From contig NZ_JASLGT010000024.1 of the NCBI RefSeq assembly GCF_030150205.1, positions 124,001-188,000 on the forward strand: a DNA stretch of 64,000 bases. Reading direction: 5' to 3'. Below, one piece after another: positions 41,768-50,144 of the stretch. Position 1 is the stretch's first letter. Each line of letters begins with the position of its first letter. Source of the DNA: Niabella sp. (GTDB lineage: Bacteria; Bacteroidota; Bacteroidia; Chitinophagales; Chitinophagaceae). The translations under genes and the position numbers were made by a program. The notes below the pieces were generated by a model. That model was not told where the DNA came from, ran no database searches, and saw only the letters and a program-made list of their open reading frames with translations.

Positions 41768-42514
41768 TTACTCCGAAACACGAAGCAGTTTCCCTGAAGG
41801 ATCAATCGCCCGGTCAACCCGGATGGATTGATTGCTTTTTGCCCCCTCGATATAGGGCTGCTGAGCCACATCAATAAAGGTGTCTTTTATTAATACATTT
41901 TTTGATGCGGACAGCCGGATGCCTCCGGTACCGGGAACCTGTTTACTGCTGATGTTTACCATTTCCACTACTACATTGCTGCAAGCGTCAAAGACCTGCG
42001 CCTTTCCGCTGCCATTCCAGAGGTTTACAGAATCAATTTTTATATTGGAACAGTTGGTAAATGCCATAAGTGCAGGGCGCACAAAATCCTGCTGACGCAG
42101 ATAGCCGCTCTGTTGCAACATGGCCACATTTTCCAGCAGGGATTGGCTGTTTCCTTCGATTACGCCCTTACCCGAAATACCGATGTTTTCCTGTCCGTCG
42201 GCACTGATGATGGCCCGGATCCGGCCGGAACTGTTGTAATCATATATAGAAGCAGCCCCCACCAATACCGCACCTTCCTCCAGCTTTATACTTACATTGG
42301 ATTTCAACTGTACGCTTCCGGTCATATAGCGCCCTACATAGAACACCAGCTGGCCGCCACCTTGCTCATGAATAAAGTCGATGGCTTTTTGGATAGAACG
42401 GGTATTGTTGGTAACACCATCCGACAGGATGCCGAACAGGGAAGCTTTATAATCTTTTGCGGCAGCAAATACCGGTAATAATACCGTTAACAGGATCAGT
42501 TTTAACACGCGCAT
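41768..42514 (-). CDS. Degenerate GH28-like beta-helix protein
   Basis: A 248-residue exported protein (signal MRVLKLILLTVLLPVFAAAK). The N-terminal half closely resembles the following GH28 protein: SDGVTNNTRSIQKAIDFIHE, IHEQGGGQLVF and LKSNVSIKLEEGAVLVG. It is shorter, and the catalytic Asp motifs are absent: the region of NNDG reads TGGI and that of ADD reads AQQ. It is therefore probably non-catalytic, perhaps binding pectin fragments. Last gene of the SusC/SusD operon. Confidence 0.75.
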   Translation of the reverse strand: MRVLKLILLTVLLPVFAAAKDYKASLFGILSDGVTNNTRSIQKAIDFIHEQGGGQLVFYVGRYMTGSVQLKSNVSIKLEEGAVLVGAASIYDYNSSGRIRAIISADGQENIGISGKGVIEGNSQSLLENVAMLQQSGYLRQQDFVRPALMAFTNCSNIKIDSVNLWNGSGKAQVFDACSNVVVEMVNISSKQVPGTGGIRLSASKNVLIKDTFIDVAQQPYIEGAKSNQSIRVDRAIDPSGKLLRVSE

Positions 42515-42538
42515 TTTGTAACAACTTTAAAAATGAAA

Positions 42539-44020
42539 TTATTTGGATCTCGTTGTGTTGTGCAGGAACACCTGCTTTTTGCCTTTGGCAGCCGGCTCCT
42601 CTACATTCACCTTATCAAATGAAGCCTTTTGCACATCATCAAATACGATGGCGGGGCGGTAATCGTTTTCTTTTGCCCGTAGCGTAATGCTTTCGAAGCG
42701 GATACCAGTGGCATGCCGCACGTAAAATCCCCAGGCCGGCAGTTCTTTAAACTGGGAAAACTCCGGGTAGGCCGTGGGCATTTCAGGAATACTATCCAGT
42801 TCCGCCTTGCTCAGTCCGCGCCGGGCATAATGCGGATTGCCTGCACCGGGATAAACGATTTCGATATTCCGGAGTGTTACATCCTGTATTTTATATTGTG
42901 GTAAGCCCACAATGCTGGACGGTGAAATATTGCGGGGCAGGTCTTCGATAGGACCTTCATAGCTATACCCTGCATCCGGCTTGGTATCCGGCACTTCTGC
43001 ATATACATTGGAAATGCGAATGTTTTTCATATACGGCTGTTTGCCATTGCTCCAGCGGTCGCCGATACGCAGGTAAATCACATTGCCGGTATTGATCGAC
43101 CGTACACCATCCACTTCGATGTTTTCCACCAGGCCGCCATCTACTGCAGCAAATGTGATGGCCGAACGGTAGGTATCGAAGATCTTCAGGTTGGTTACTT
43201 TAAAGTTCCGGAACCCGCCACGGGAAACCGTTCCGAATTTCAGCCCATTGGCGCTGGACCTTCCGGTACAGTTATCCACAACCACATTCTGACAGATCTT
43301 CGTTGCATCGTGCGATTTGAAACAGATCACATCGTCGGCCGCATCAAAATAAGAGTTCTTGATCACAACACCATCGCAGTCCACCACATCAATTCCGTCA
43401 TTGTTCCAGTAACTCTTGCTGTCTACATGAATGCTGTCTACATACAGGTTCCGGCATTGATCGTAGGTCTGGTTCCAGCTGGCCGGGTCCTTTAATGTTA
43501 CGCCGGTAATCCGTACATTGGTGCATTCACGGAAATAGATATTCTGCGGACGATTGGTTTCATTGGGCCGGTCGTACTTCAGCGGATCTGTCACTAGTCC
43601 CTTCTGAATGTTCGCCACCATATTCATGGCTGTAAGAAAGCCCCGGCCATCGATCATACCTTCGCCGGTAATACCGATATTATCCTGTTTCAGGGCAAAG
43701 ATCATCGACGTCCATCCGATGTATTTATGCTTCTCATAGTCAAACGGGTTTACAGAGCCCAGGAGCACGGCACCTTTTTTGAGATGAAGGGTCACATTGG
43801 ATTTCAAAAAGATGGTACCGGTAAGATATTTTCCCTCATCAAATACCAGGCGGCCACCGCCCTGTTCATGAATATAGTCAATGGCTCCCTGTATAATGGC
43901 ACTGTTCAGACCGGCGCCATCTTTTTTTGCACCAAAACTGAGCGCGCTGTAATCTTTTGCTGCGGCTATCAGCGAAAAGCAGGAAAGGAGCGTTGCTAAA
44001 AAAATATTCTTTCTTCGCAT
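42539..44020 (-). CDS. GH28-family glycoside hydrolase (polygalacturonase-like)
   Basis: A 493-residue exported beta-helix protein (signal ...FLATLLSCFSLIAAAK). NNDGIDVVDC has Asp208 and FDAADDVICFKS has Asp229-Asp230, the general-acid/base acids of GH28. The usual GHG (His) reads NGLKFG and the RIK motif is not evident, so it belongs to an atypical subfamily. Expected substrates are pectin or rhamnogalacturonan backbones. It is followed by a catalytically degenerate paralogue and preceded by a GH106-like gene. Confidence 0.85.
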   Translation of the reverse strand: MRRKNIFLATLLSCFSLIAAAKDYSALSFGAKKDGAGLNSAIIQGAIDYIHEQGGGRLVFDEGKYLTGTIFLKSNVTLHLKKGAVLLGSVNPFDYEKHKYIGWTSMIFALKQDNIGITGEGMIDGRGFLTAMNMVANIQKGLVTDPLKYDRPNETNRPQNIYFRECTNVRITGVTLKDPASWNQTYDQCRNLYVDSIHVDSKSYWNNDGIDVVDCDGVVIKNSYFDAADDVICFKSHDATKICQNVVVDNCTGRSSANGLKFGTVSRGGFRNFKVTNLKIFDTYRSAITFAAVDGGLVENIEVDGVRSINTGNVIYLRIGDRWSNGKQPYMKNIRISNVYAEVPDTKPDAGYSYEGPIEDLPRNISPSSIVGLPQYKIQDVTLRNIEIVYPGAGNPHYARRGLSKAELDSIPEMPTAYPEFSQFKELPAWGFYVRHATGIRFESITLRAKENDYRPAIVFDDVQKASFDKVNVEEPAAKGKKQVFLHNTTRSK

Positions 44021-44030
44021 AATTCATTTT

Positions 44031-46877
44031 TTAAAATACAGTAACAGGTCCCAGCAAGCCCATAGAGCGCATGGGTTGTGGTTTTCTTTTTCCGTTTGTC
44101 CAGTACTGCGCCACGGGGTTATCCGTAAGCGACTTCATATAATTGCCCATGGTGGTGGTAACCGCAATTTCGATGGTATTGGTTCCGGATTGCATCCAAG
44201 GCTGCACATGGTATAGATAGCGGCCAAACCACCGCACACCCAGGTCTTTTCCATTTAAGGTTAGTTGAGCAATGCCCTGCACTCCGCCCAGGTCGATGTA
44301 CGATGGTCCGTTTGTTGTTTTCGAAAGCGTATTCCTGTAAATAACGGTGCCTGCAAAATCCTGGTATCCGGGCATGTCCTTCAGGTCTTTTAAGCCGGTA
44401 AGGCTTGCTGTTTTTATAGATCCGTCTATATGGCGGAATTCAGCGGTCCAGGGCGTGGTGATCTCCGGGTATTGTCCCTCCGACTCTGGCACTTCCCTAT
44501 ACACGGGACTCTTCTTTCGCTGCTCTTTTTCAAAAACAAAGATCCGCATATCTGCCGGATAAAGGGTTACCGTGATCTGGCGGTCGTTCTCCAGCCGGTA
44601 AAGTTCACCGGTAACCGCATCCCAGTAATGTCCAAACCGTCCTTCATAAATCGCTGCATCTGGTTGAAAAGTTACTTTAAAAGGATAGTTGGCACTGGAA
44701 TTGAACACCAGCAGCATCTCTACCGTTTCGTTAGAATACCGTACCTGCTGAATAAACGGATTACCATCCGTAACCGTAACATAGGGTTTTATATCATATT
44801 TCTGCTGCAGGGCTTTATACCAGGCCGGATAATTCTCTTCCGGGTGTTCGGTAAAAATAAACCGGTCTTTAAAGGTTTTCAGCTCTTCAAGGATATTGCG
44901 TACCAGCTTTGTTTGTTCATCCGCATTGAGCAGCCCTACCGATTTATCGGGCATATTTTGAACGCAGATGACTTTCCCGCCGGATTGTACAAACTGCAAC
45001 AGTTTACGGGCGGTAACCGGTTCCAGGCTTTGCACGTGTACCAGGAACAGGGTATGATATTTACGGGGACCATATTCAAGGAAGCCGTCTTTTATGACCG
45101 CTTTATTAATGATACTGTCTGAAACATAATCGCATCCATTACCATGCTGCTGCATTGCCTCCCAGATGAGGGATAAATTGGCCGGGTAGGTAAGCGAGGG
45201 AAAGGGTTCATTGGGTGCGCCAAATTTGCCCCAGGAATCAAACAATGGCGGCAGTATGGCAATATCGGCAAACATATCTGCATGTTGCAAAAGGGCAGAC
45301 ACCCGGGCCTTGTAATCATTGATCCGTTTAAAGAACGGCCAGTAGGTATTGCGCTCGTTCATAAAATTCCCGTACCGGATCCACCCGGGAAAGGGCGCAT
45401 TCTTTGGCGAATAATTAAACCCGTGGTAAACAGAGTGGGTAATACCGGTGATGAGGCTTTGATCCGATGCCAGCTTCAGCGTTTGCAAAGAAGCATTGAA
45501 CACCATATCCGTGTTGGTGGCTTCCTCACAGGAAACCACCCGTTTACCGGCCAGGTGTGCTCCCGAAGAAACAAATTTGTTTGCCATGGAATAGGCCCTG
45601 CCGATACGGTAATCCGTTTCCGGCATCTCCTCACCGATCCCGTATTTGATCCAGGTTTCTCCTTCCGGCAGATCCATACCCATACTGGCTTCGAGGGGAT
45701 GATAGCCCCGGCCGTAAGCCTGCGCGCGGGATAACATACCATTGTTTTTGCACCATTGCTGAAACGGCTCTACAAAGCGTTCTTTTAACAGCTCCACTTT
45801 TGTGCGGTCAAAATCGCAGCGCACCCGTTCAATAATATCCTGGAACTCCGGTGTAAAGCGGGTTCCGTAATTGTAATCATATACATTGCCCATTGCCCCG
45901 ATTTTTGAGAAGATCAGCGGGAGATAGGGCATAATATCGTACCCCCTGCGCTTTTTAAATTGATCGGCCATATCGCCCGTCCAGTTGGCACCTTCCAGCT
46001 CCATACTGTCTACAAATAGTGCACGTACCCGGTTTTTTAAAGGGCCGATCCGTTTCTGGATCGCATCACTCATATGATTCAGGTATTTTTCTACAGCGGC
46101 CTTATTGAAGTGGTTCAGTACCTGCCCGTTTGCACCCGGTGCACCGTTAATTACTTCCAGGAATGCCCGCGTTTTTAATAACGCGTAAATCGCATAATTT
46201 CCTCTGGGCACTTTTACTTTAATAAACCCGGAGGCGATCTGATCCGAAAGGTCCACCACCTCATCCAGCGATTTCATCGGATCCGGAACCATAAATACCT
46301 TTTGTATTTCCAGTTTCCGGTGGGCGTAGGGACTGGTGGTTGCCGGGTCTGCCTCTTTGATAAAATCCAGTATTGGCACTTCAAAATCCATTAACCCGGT
46401 TACCTTCTTTACCCCGATCGTCATAATATCTGCGCATTCATCGCCCTGCAGGTATTCGGCGCCAAAGGGCCAGCCGGAGCCAACGATCAGATCACAGGTG
46501 AGCCCCAGTTTTTTGGCTTCGGTTAATGTAAAGTCCAGTACATCCACCCACTCATCACTGAGCCAGGTTAGTGACCGGATGCCCATATCGTCCGTACGTT
46601 GCGGGAACTTAATGGGATTGATCTCCACACCACCAATACCTGCATCCTTCAGCAACTTCAGTTCCCGCAGCAGTTCTTCTTTTTCTACCTTATCACCGTT
46701 CCACCACCAGCGTACAAAAGGCCTGTAAATGGTCTGCGGTGTTTTAAACAATTCATACAGCTGGTCTTTTGCAGCTACCTGCACCCGGTCATTTTGAAAG
46801 GCCCATGCCATATGCTCATACATCAGGGCGCCCACCGTAAGCAGGCTGCCGCGTTCCAGAAAGGTTCTACGCTTCAT
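44031..46877 (-). CDS. GH106-like alpha-L-rhamnosidase
   Basis: A 948-residue exported enzyme with a twin-arginine-like signal (KRRTFLERGS). The N-terminal TIM-barrel part has FVRWWWNGDKV, LKDAGIGGVEINPI, DLIVGSGWPFG, DSMELEGANW and YHPLEASMGMDLPEGE. The C-terminal region has beta-sandwich features (GLKDLKDMPGYQDFAGT). This arrangement matches the GH106-type rhamnosidases of pectin loci. The start ATG overlaps the end of the following isomerase-like gene by 11 bases, consistent with one operon. Confidence 0.85.
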   Translation of the reverse strand: MKRRTFLERGSLLTVGALMYEHMAWAFQNDRVQVAAKDQLYELFKTPQTIYRPFVRWWWNGDKVEKEELLRELKLLKDAGIGGVEINPIKFPQRTDDMGIRSLTWLSDEWVDVLDFTLTEAKKLGLTCDLIVGSGWPFGAEYLQGDECADIMTIGVKKVTGLMDFEVPILDFIKEADPATTSPYAHRKLEIQKVFMVPDPMKSLDEVVDLSDQIASGFIKVKVPRGNYAIYALLKTRAFLEVINGAPGANGQVLNHFNKAAVEKYLNHMSDAIQKRIGPLKNRVRALFVDSMELEGANWTGDMADQFKKRRGYDIMPYLPLIFSKIGAMGNVYDYNYGTRFTPEFQDIIERVRCDFDRTKVELLKERFVEPFQQWCKNNGMLSRAQAYGRGYHPLEASMGMDLPEGETWIKYGIGEEMPETDYRIGRAYSMANKFVSSGAHLAGKRVVSCEEATNTDMVFNASLQTLKLASDQSLITGITHSVYHGFNYSPKNAPFPGWIRYGNFMNERNTYWPFFKRINDYKARVSALLQHADMFADIAILPPLFDSWGKFGAPNEPFPSLTYPANLSLIWEAMQQHGNGCDYVSDSIINKAVIKDGFLEYGPRKYHTLFLVHVQSLEPVTARKLLQFVQSGGKVICVQNMPDKSVGLLNADEQTKLVRNILEELKTFKDRFIFTEHPEENYPAWYKALQQKYDIKPYVTVTDGNPFIQQVRYSNETVEMLLVFNSSANYPFKVTFQPDAAIYEGRFGHYWDAVTGELYRLENDRQITVTLYPADMRIFVFEKEQRKKSPVYREVPESEGQYPEITTPWTAEFRHIDGSIKTASLTGLKDLKDMPGYQDFAGTVIYRNTLSKTTNGPSYIDLGGVQGIAQLTLNGKDLGVRWFGRYLYHVQPWMQSGTNTIEIAVTTTMGNYMKSLTDNPVAQYWTNGKRKPQPMRSMGLLGPVTVF

Positions 46878-47715
46878 GTTCCGTTTTATTATACCGTTCG
46901 TTCAAAAGATTTTTCATCCATAAATTCAGTCCCCATTGCTCCTGCTGCAGATCTACATCCCGGTTGGCACCCGTAAGGTAGGGCGGGGGACCAAACTCCG
47001 GCGTGAAGGTGCTTTCAGCAAACCCCTGTTGTTGCCGGTATGCCACCCATTGATCCCAGATCTTCAGATGTTCATTTAATGCCCGGGCATATTCAGGTAA
47101 TGCAGGATCAAATACCTGTGGCCCTTCTATATGCCCCACGCGCGCATGCACGTGGAAGGTTTGCCGGACAGCCGCCTGTACGGCCGCCTGCTGATCTTCC
47201 AGGTAGCTTTCGGAAACACAGAACCAGTGCGATACATCGAGTGTAAGGCCCAGTTCCGGCTTTTGTTTCAACAGCGGGTATACCGTATGAGCACCATAAG
47301 ACCATTTATTGCGATGGGTTTCCTGGTATATGGCCGTACCGGTTGCGGCTGCCACTTCCCCGCAAACCTGCAGGCATTCCAGGATCTGCGCATTGGTAAA
47401 ATATTCCCGGCCGCATTGTGCGCTGATGAACAGGGGTTGCTTTTTCGCCGTTCGCAGTGCTGCCAGCTTTAGCAGATCGTTTCTTAATGCCATGATATAG
47501 GTTTCAAAACCGGCATAAACACTGGTTACCTGCATTACTATGGAAAAGTCAAGTTCCAGTTCCTCCAGCAATGCAAGCACTTTTTCAGGATCACCCGGTT
47601 CACCAAAAGGAAACCATTCGATCCCTGCATAGCCGGCTTTCTTTACCTCTTTTAAAAAGGAAGCCCAATCCACCTGTTCCGCGCCCCAGCGCGGGCAAAG
47701 AAATCGTATGTTCAA
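46867..47715 (-). CDS. Sugar phosphate isomerase/epimerase-like TIM barrel
   Basis: A 282-residue protein of the xylose-isomerase-like (AP endonuclease family 2) superfamily. It has RFLCPRWGAE, GYAGIEWFPFG, IYQETHRNKW (metal Glu and His), LGLTLDVSHWF (Asp, His) and FHVHARVGHIEGP. No signal peptide is seen, so it is cytoplasmic and should act on imported sugars. It overlaps the GH106-like gene and is six bases from the PhyH-like gene. Confidence 0.85.
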   Translation of the reverse strand: MNIRFLCPRWGAEQVDWASFLKEVKKAGYAGIEWFPFGEPGDPEKVLALLEELELDFSIVMQVTSVYAGFETYIMALRNDLLKLAALRTAKKQPLFISAQCGREYFTNAQILECLQVCGEVAAATGTAIYQETHRNKWSYGAHTVYPLLKQKPELGLTLDVSHWFCVSESYLEDQQAAVQAAVRQTFHVHARVGHIEGPQVFDPALPEYARALNEHLKIWDQWVAYRQQQGFAESTFTPEFGPPPYLTGANRDVDLQQEQWGLNLWMKNLLNERYNKTEHEA

Positions 47716-47721
47716 AGCTGT

Positions 47722-48537
47722 TTATTTATGATAGATCAATGGGTTCTGCTCATTGCTGTTCAACGGGTCGCCGACTGTTAATGTTTTCAGGTAGGCGTCT
47801 GGTAAAATATTTGCCTGCCCGTTAAATATGTTTCCTTCCGGCATATAAGCGCAGGTCATGGCCCTGCGGTAACCGCTTGTCATATTTGCTCCGGCGCCAT
47901 GAATGGTCAACCCGTTATGAAAGGAGCAACTGCCTGCTTTCATTTTTGCTGCAACGGAATTTACTTTTTTAAATTGCGGATATACATCAAAGATGCCATC
48001 CATATTTTTACCGATCCCTTTATTCTCAAATGTTGTTTCCTTAAAAGATCCCGGTATAAAATACAGGCAGCCATTCTCCGGGGTGGCATCATCCAGGGCC
48101 ACCCAGATGGAAAGTGCTTTCCGGTCGGAAAACGACCAGAAAGGTGTATCGAGGTGCCAGGAAGTAGGATTGGCCCAGGGCTTTTTAAACAGGGCCTGGT
48201 CATGCCAGATCCGGATACCATCCACACCCGCCAGTTCCGCCGCCATTTTTCCAATGCGCTCATCCATCATGATCTTTTTAACCTTCTCGTTGGTTTGCCA
48301 GAGGTTCAGCAGCTGGTCAAACACCTTGGAAAAATATTCCGCATCTTCGTTGATGCCGTCGTCCATGCCTACTTTAATATCCTGACCGGGGATCTTGATC
48401 CCGTTCCGTTCTGCAATGGCTTCTGTCACCGCTTCCCGCCATTCCTGCAGCTCATCGGGCGACAAAAAATCATCAATTACTACAAATCCGTTTTCCTGGT
48501 AGTAACCGATCTGTTCCTGTGAGAGTTCATTTTTCAT
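47722..48537 (-). CDS. Phytanoyl-CoA dioxygenase (PhyH) family protein
   Basis: A 271-residue Fe(II)/2-oxoglutarate-dependent oxygenase. The metal triad is visible as H128 and D130 in SWHLD and H213 in IHGAGAN. Arg in YRRAM (about 224) binds 2-oxoglutarate. Members act on diverse small molecules; here, in a polysaccharide operon, the substrate may be a modified sugar or an oligosaccharide product (inference). Confidence 0.88.
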   Translation of the reverse strand: MKNELSQEQIGYYQENGFVVIDDFLSPDELQEWREAVTEAIAERNGIKIPGQDIKVGMDDGINEDAEYFSKVFDQLLNLWQTNEKVKKIMMDERIGKMAAELAGVDGIRIWHDQALFKKPWANPTSWHLDTPFWSFSDRKALSIWVALDDATPENGCLYFIPGSFKETTFENKGIGKNMDGIFDVYPQFKKVNSVAAKMKAGSCSFHNGLTIHGAGANMTSGYRRAMTCAYMPEGNIFNGQANILPDAYLKTLTVGDPLNSNEQNPLIYHK

Positions 48538-48557
48538 TCGTATATGTTTAAAAGGGA

Positions 48558-50126
48558 TTAATACCCGGGGTTCTGTTTGAGGTTTTTGTTCAGATTCATT
48601 TCCTGCTGTGGAATCGGGTACAACAGCTTTTCCTGAGTAACGGTAAATGATTGCGGCAGCAGATAGGGATATTTTTGTTTTGCCAGTACTCCATAGGCAT
48701 TCATTACAGTTACTGCCTGACCGGTACGGATCAGATCCTGCCAGCGTTTATTTTCAAAGGCCAGTTCTCTTCTCCGTTCCAATGCAATCGCCGTACGCAG
48801 TTGCCCCTGATCAGTAGTGGTAATATTATGATTGGCATCCCCAAATGCCCGGGCTCTGATTTGGTTCAGATAAGGCAATGCATCGCCTGTTTTTCCTGTT
48901 TCATTTAAACACTCCGCCAGCATTAGCAATACATCTGCATAGCGATATAACGGCCAGTTTTGATCGGTGTTCTGATTGATATTAGGTACCGGTAGAAAAT
49001 AATATTTTTTACAAAAATATTTCGCAGTTACCCCGGGTTTCGGCGTATAGCCCACGGCATTACTAACCACGCTGTCCGCAGTAAAATCCTGCGCATCATT
49101 GATCTTTCCGGCAATAATACCTATGGAGGCATTAAACCGGCTATCTCCCGGTTCAAATAGGCTAATCAGGTCATCCGAAGGCACATCCCAGCCGCCAAAA
49201 CCGATTGTGCTGAAGTTCACCCCCAACACATTGGTGGTATTGGCCATATGGGGAATAAAGCGGTAGATAAAGTTGCTGGATTGCCCCGTAGTACCCGATT
49301 GATACTGTATATCAAAGATCAACTCTTTGTTTACGTTTGCATTTTTATTGGCCGGGTTGAATACCCCATTGAAGCTGGTCATAAGATTGTATCCCATAGT
49401 AGTCACCGATTGCAGCAATGGCAATGCATTTGCATAGTCTTTGCGTTGCATATAAACGGCCGCCAGTTCGGTGGCCGCCACACCTTTATTTACCCGTCCG
49501 GTTTCGGCAACTTTAAAAGAGGGCGCCGGAAGCAGGTCCAATGCATCCTTCAGATCACTGATCACCTGTGTATATACTTCTTCTGCTGTAGCCCTGGGCA
49601 GGTAAGCATCGGCCGCCTGAAGTACTTCGTGCAGATGCAACGGAACGCCGCCGAAGTTGCGCACCAGGTCAAAATAATAGTGGCCCCGCAGCGCTTTGGC
49701 CTCCCCGGTTACCTGTTTTTTTAACGAATCAGATAGGGTACTATTGTCCTGCAAATGATCCAGAATGGCATTGGCACGGCCAATGCCGGTATAGGCCGCC
49801 TGGTAACGCCCTTGAAAAACAAGGTTTGTAGCATCATCCATAAATGTAGAAATGTTTTCCCGGGCAGCGCTTCCCCGGTCTTTGGCATAATAATCATACG
49901 TTGCGTTATCTGATCGCATTTCATCCATCCAAAATGCGTTGGCTGCAATATCGCGCAGGGGCGTATAGGTTCCTACAACGGCCTGCTGAAAATCCTGCGG
50001 GGTTTTATAAAAAATGCCTTCATTCAGATTACCCTCGGGATAAAGCGTCAGAAAGTCCTTGGAGCAGGAAGCAAATGCAACCGCAGTAAGGATACAAAAC
50101 CCGTAAATATATTTATTACTTTTCAT
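48558..50126 (-). CDS. SusD/RagB-family glycan-binding lipoprotein
   Basis: A 522-residue outer-surface lipoprotein. The signal ends in VAFASC (Cys21). TPR-like SusD helices include AKALRGHYYFDLVRNFGGVPL and YRYADVLLMLAECLNE, and the C-terminus ends NPGY. SusD binds oligosaccharides and hands them to the SusC channel encoded directly upstream (18 bases apart). The gene order SusC-SusD defines the polysaccharide utilisation locus. Confidence 0.95.
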   Translation of the reverse strand: MKSNKYIYGFCILTAVAFASCSKDFLTLYPEGNLNEGIFYKTPQDFQQAVVGTYTPLRDIAANAFWMDEMRSDNATYDYYAKDRGSAARENISTFMDDATNLVFQGRYQAAYTGIGRANAILDHLQDNSTLSDSLKKQVTGEAKALRGHYYFDLVRNFGGVPLHLHEVLQAADAYLPRATAEEVYTQVISDLKDALDLLPAPSFKVAETGRVNKGVAATELAAVYMQRKDYANALPLLQSVTTMGYNLMTSFNGVFNPANKNANVNKELIFDIQYQSGTTGQSSNFIYRFIPHMANTTNVLGVNFSTIGFGGWDVPSDDLISLFEPGDSRFNASIGIIAGKINDAQDFTADSVVSNAVGYTPKPGVTAKYFCKKYYFLPVPNINQNTDQNWPLYRYADVLLMLAECLNETGKTGDALPYLNQIRARAFGDANHNITTTDQGQLRTAIALERRRELAFENKRWQDLIRTGQAVTVMNAYGVLAKQKYPYLLPQSFTVTQEKLLYPIPQQEMNLNKNLKQNPGY

Positions 50127-50144
50127 TGTAAATTTCTTTAAGAC

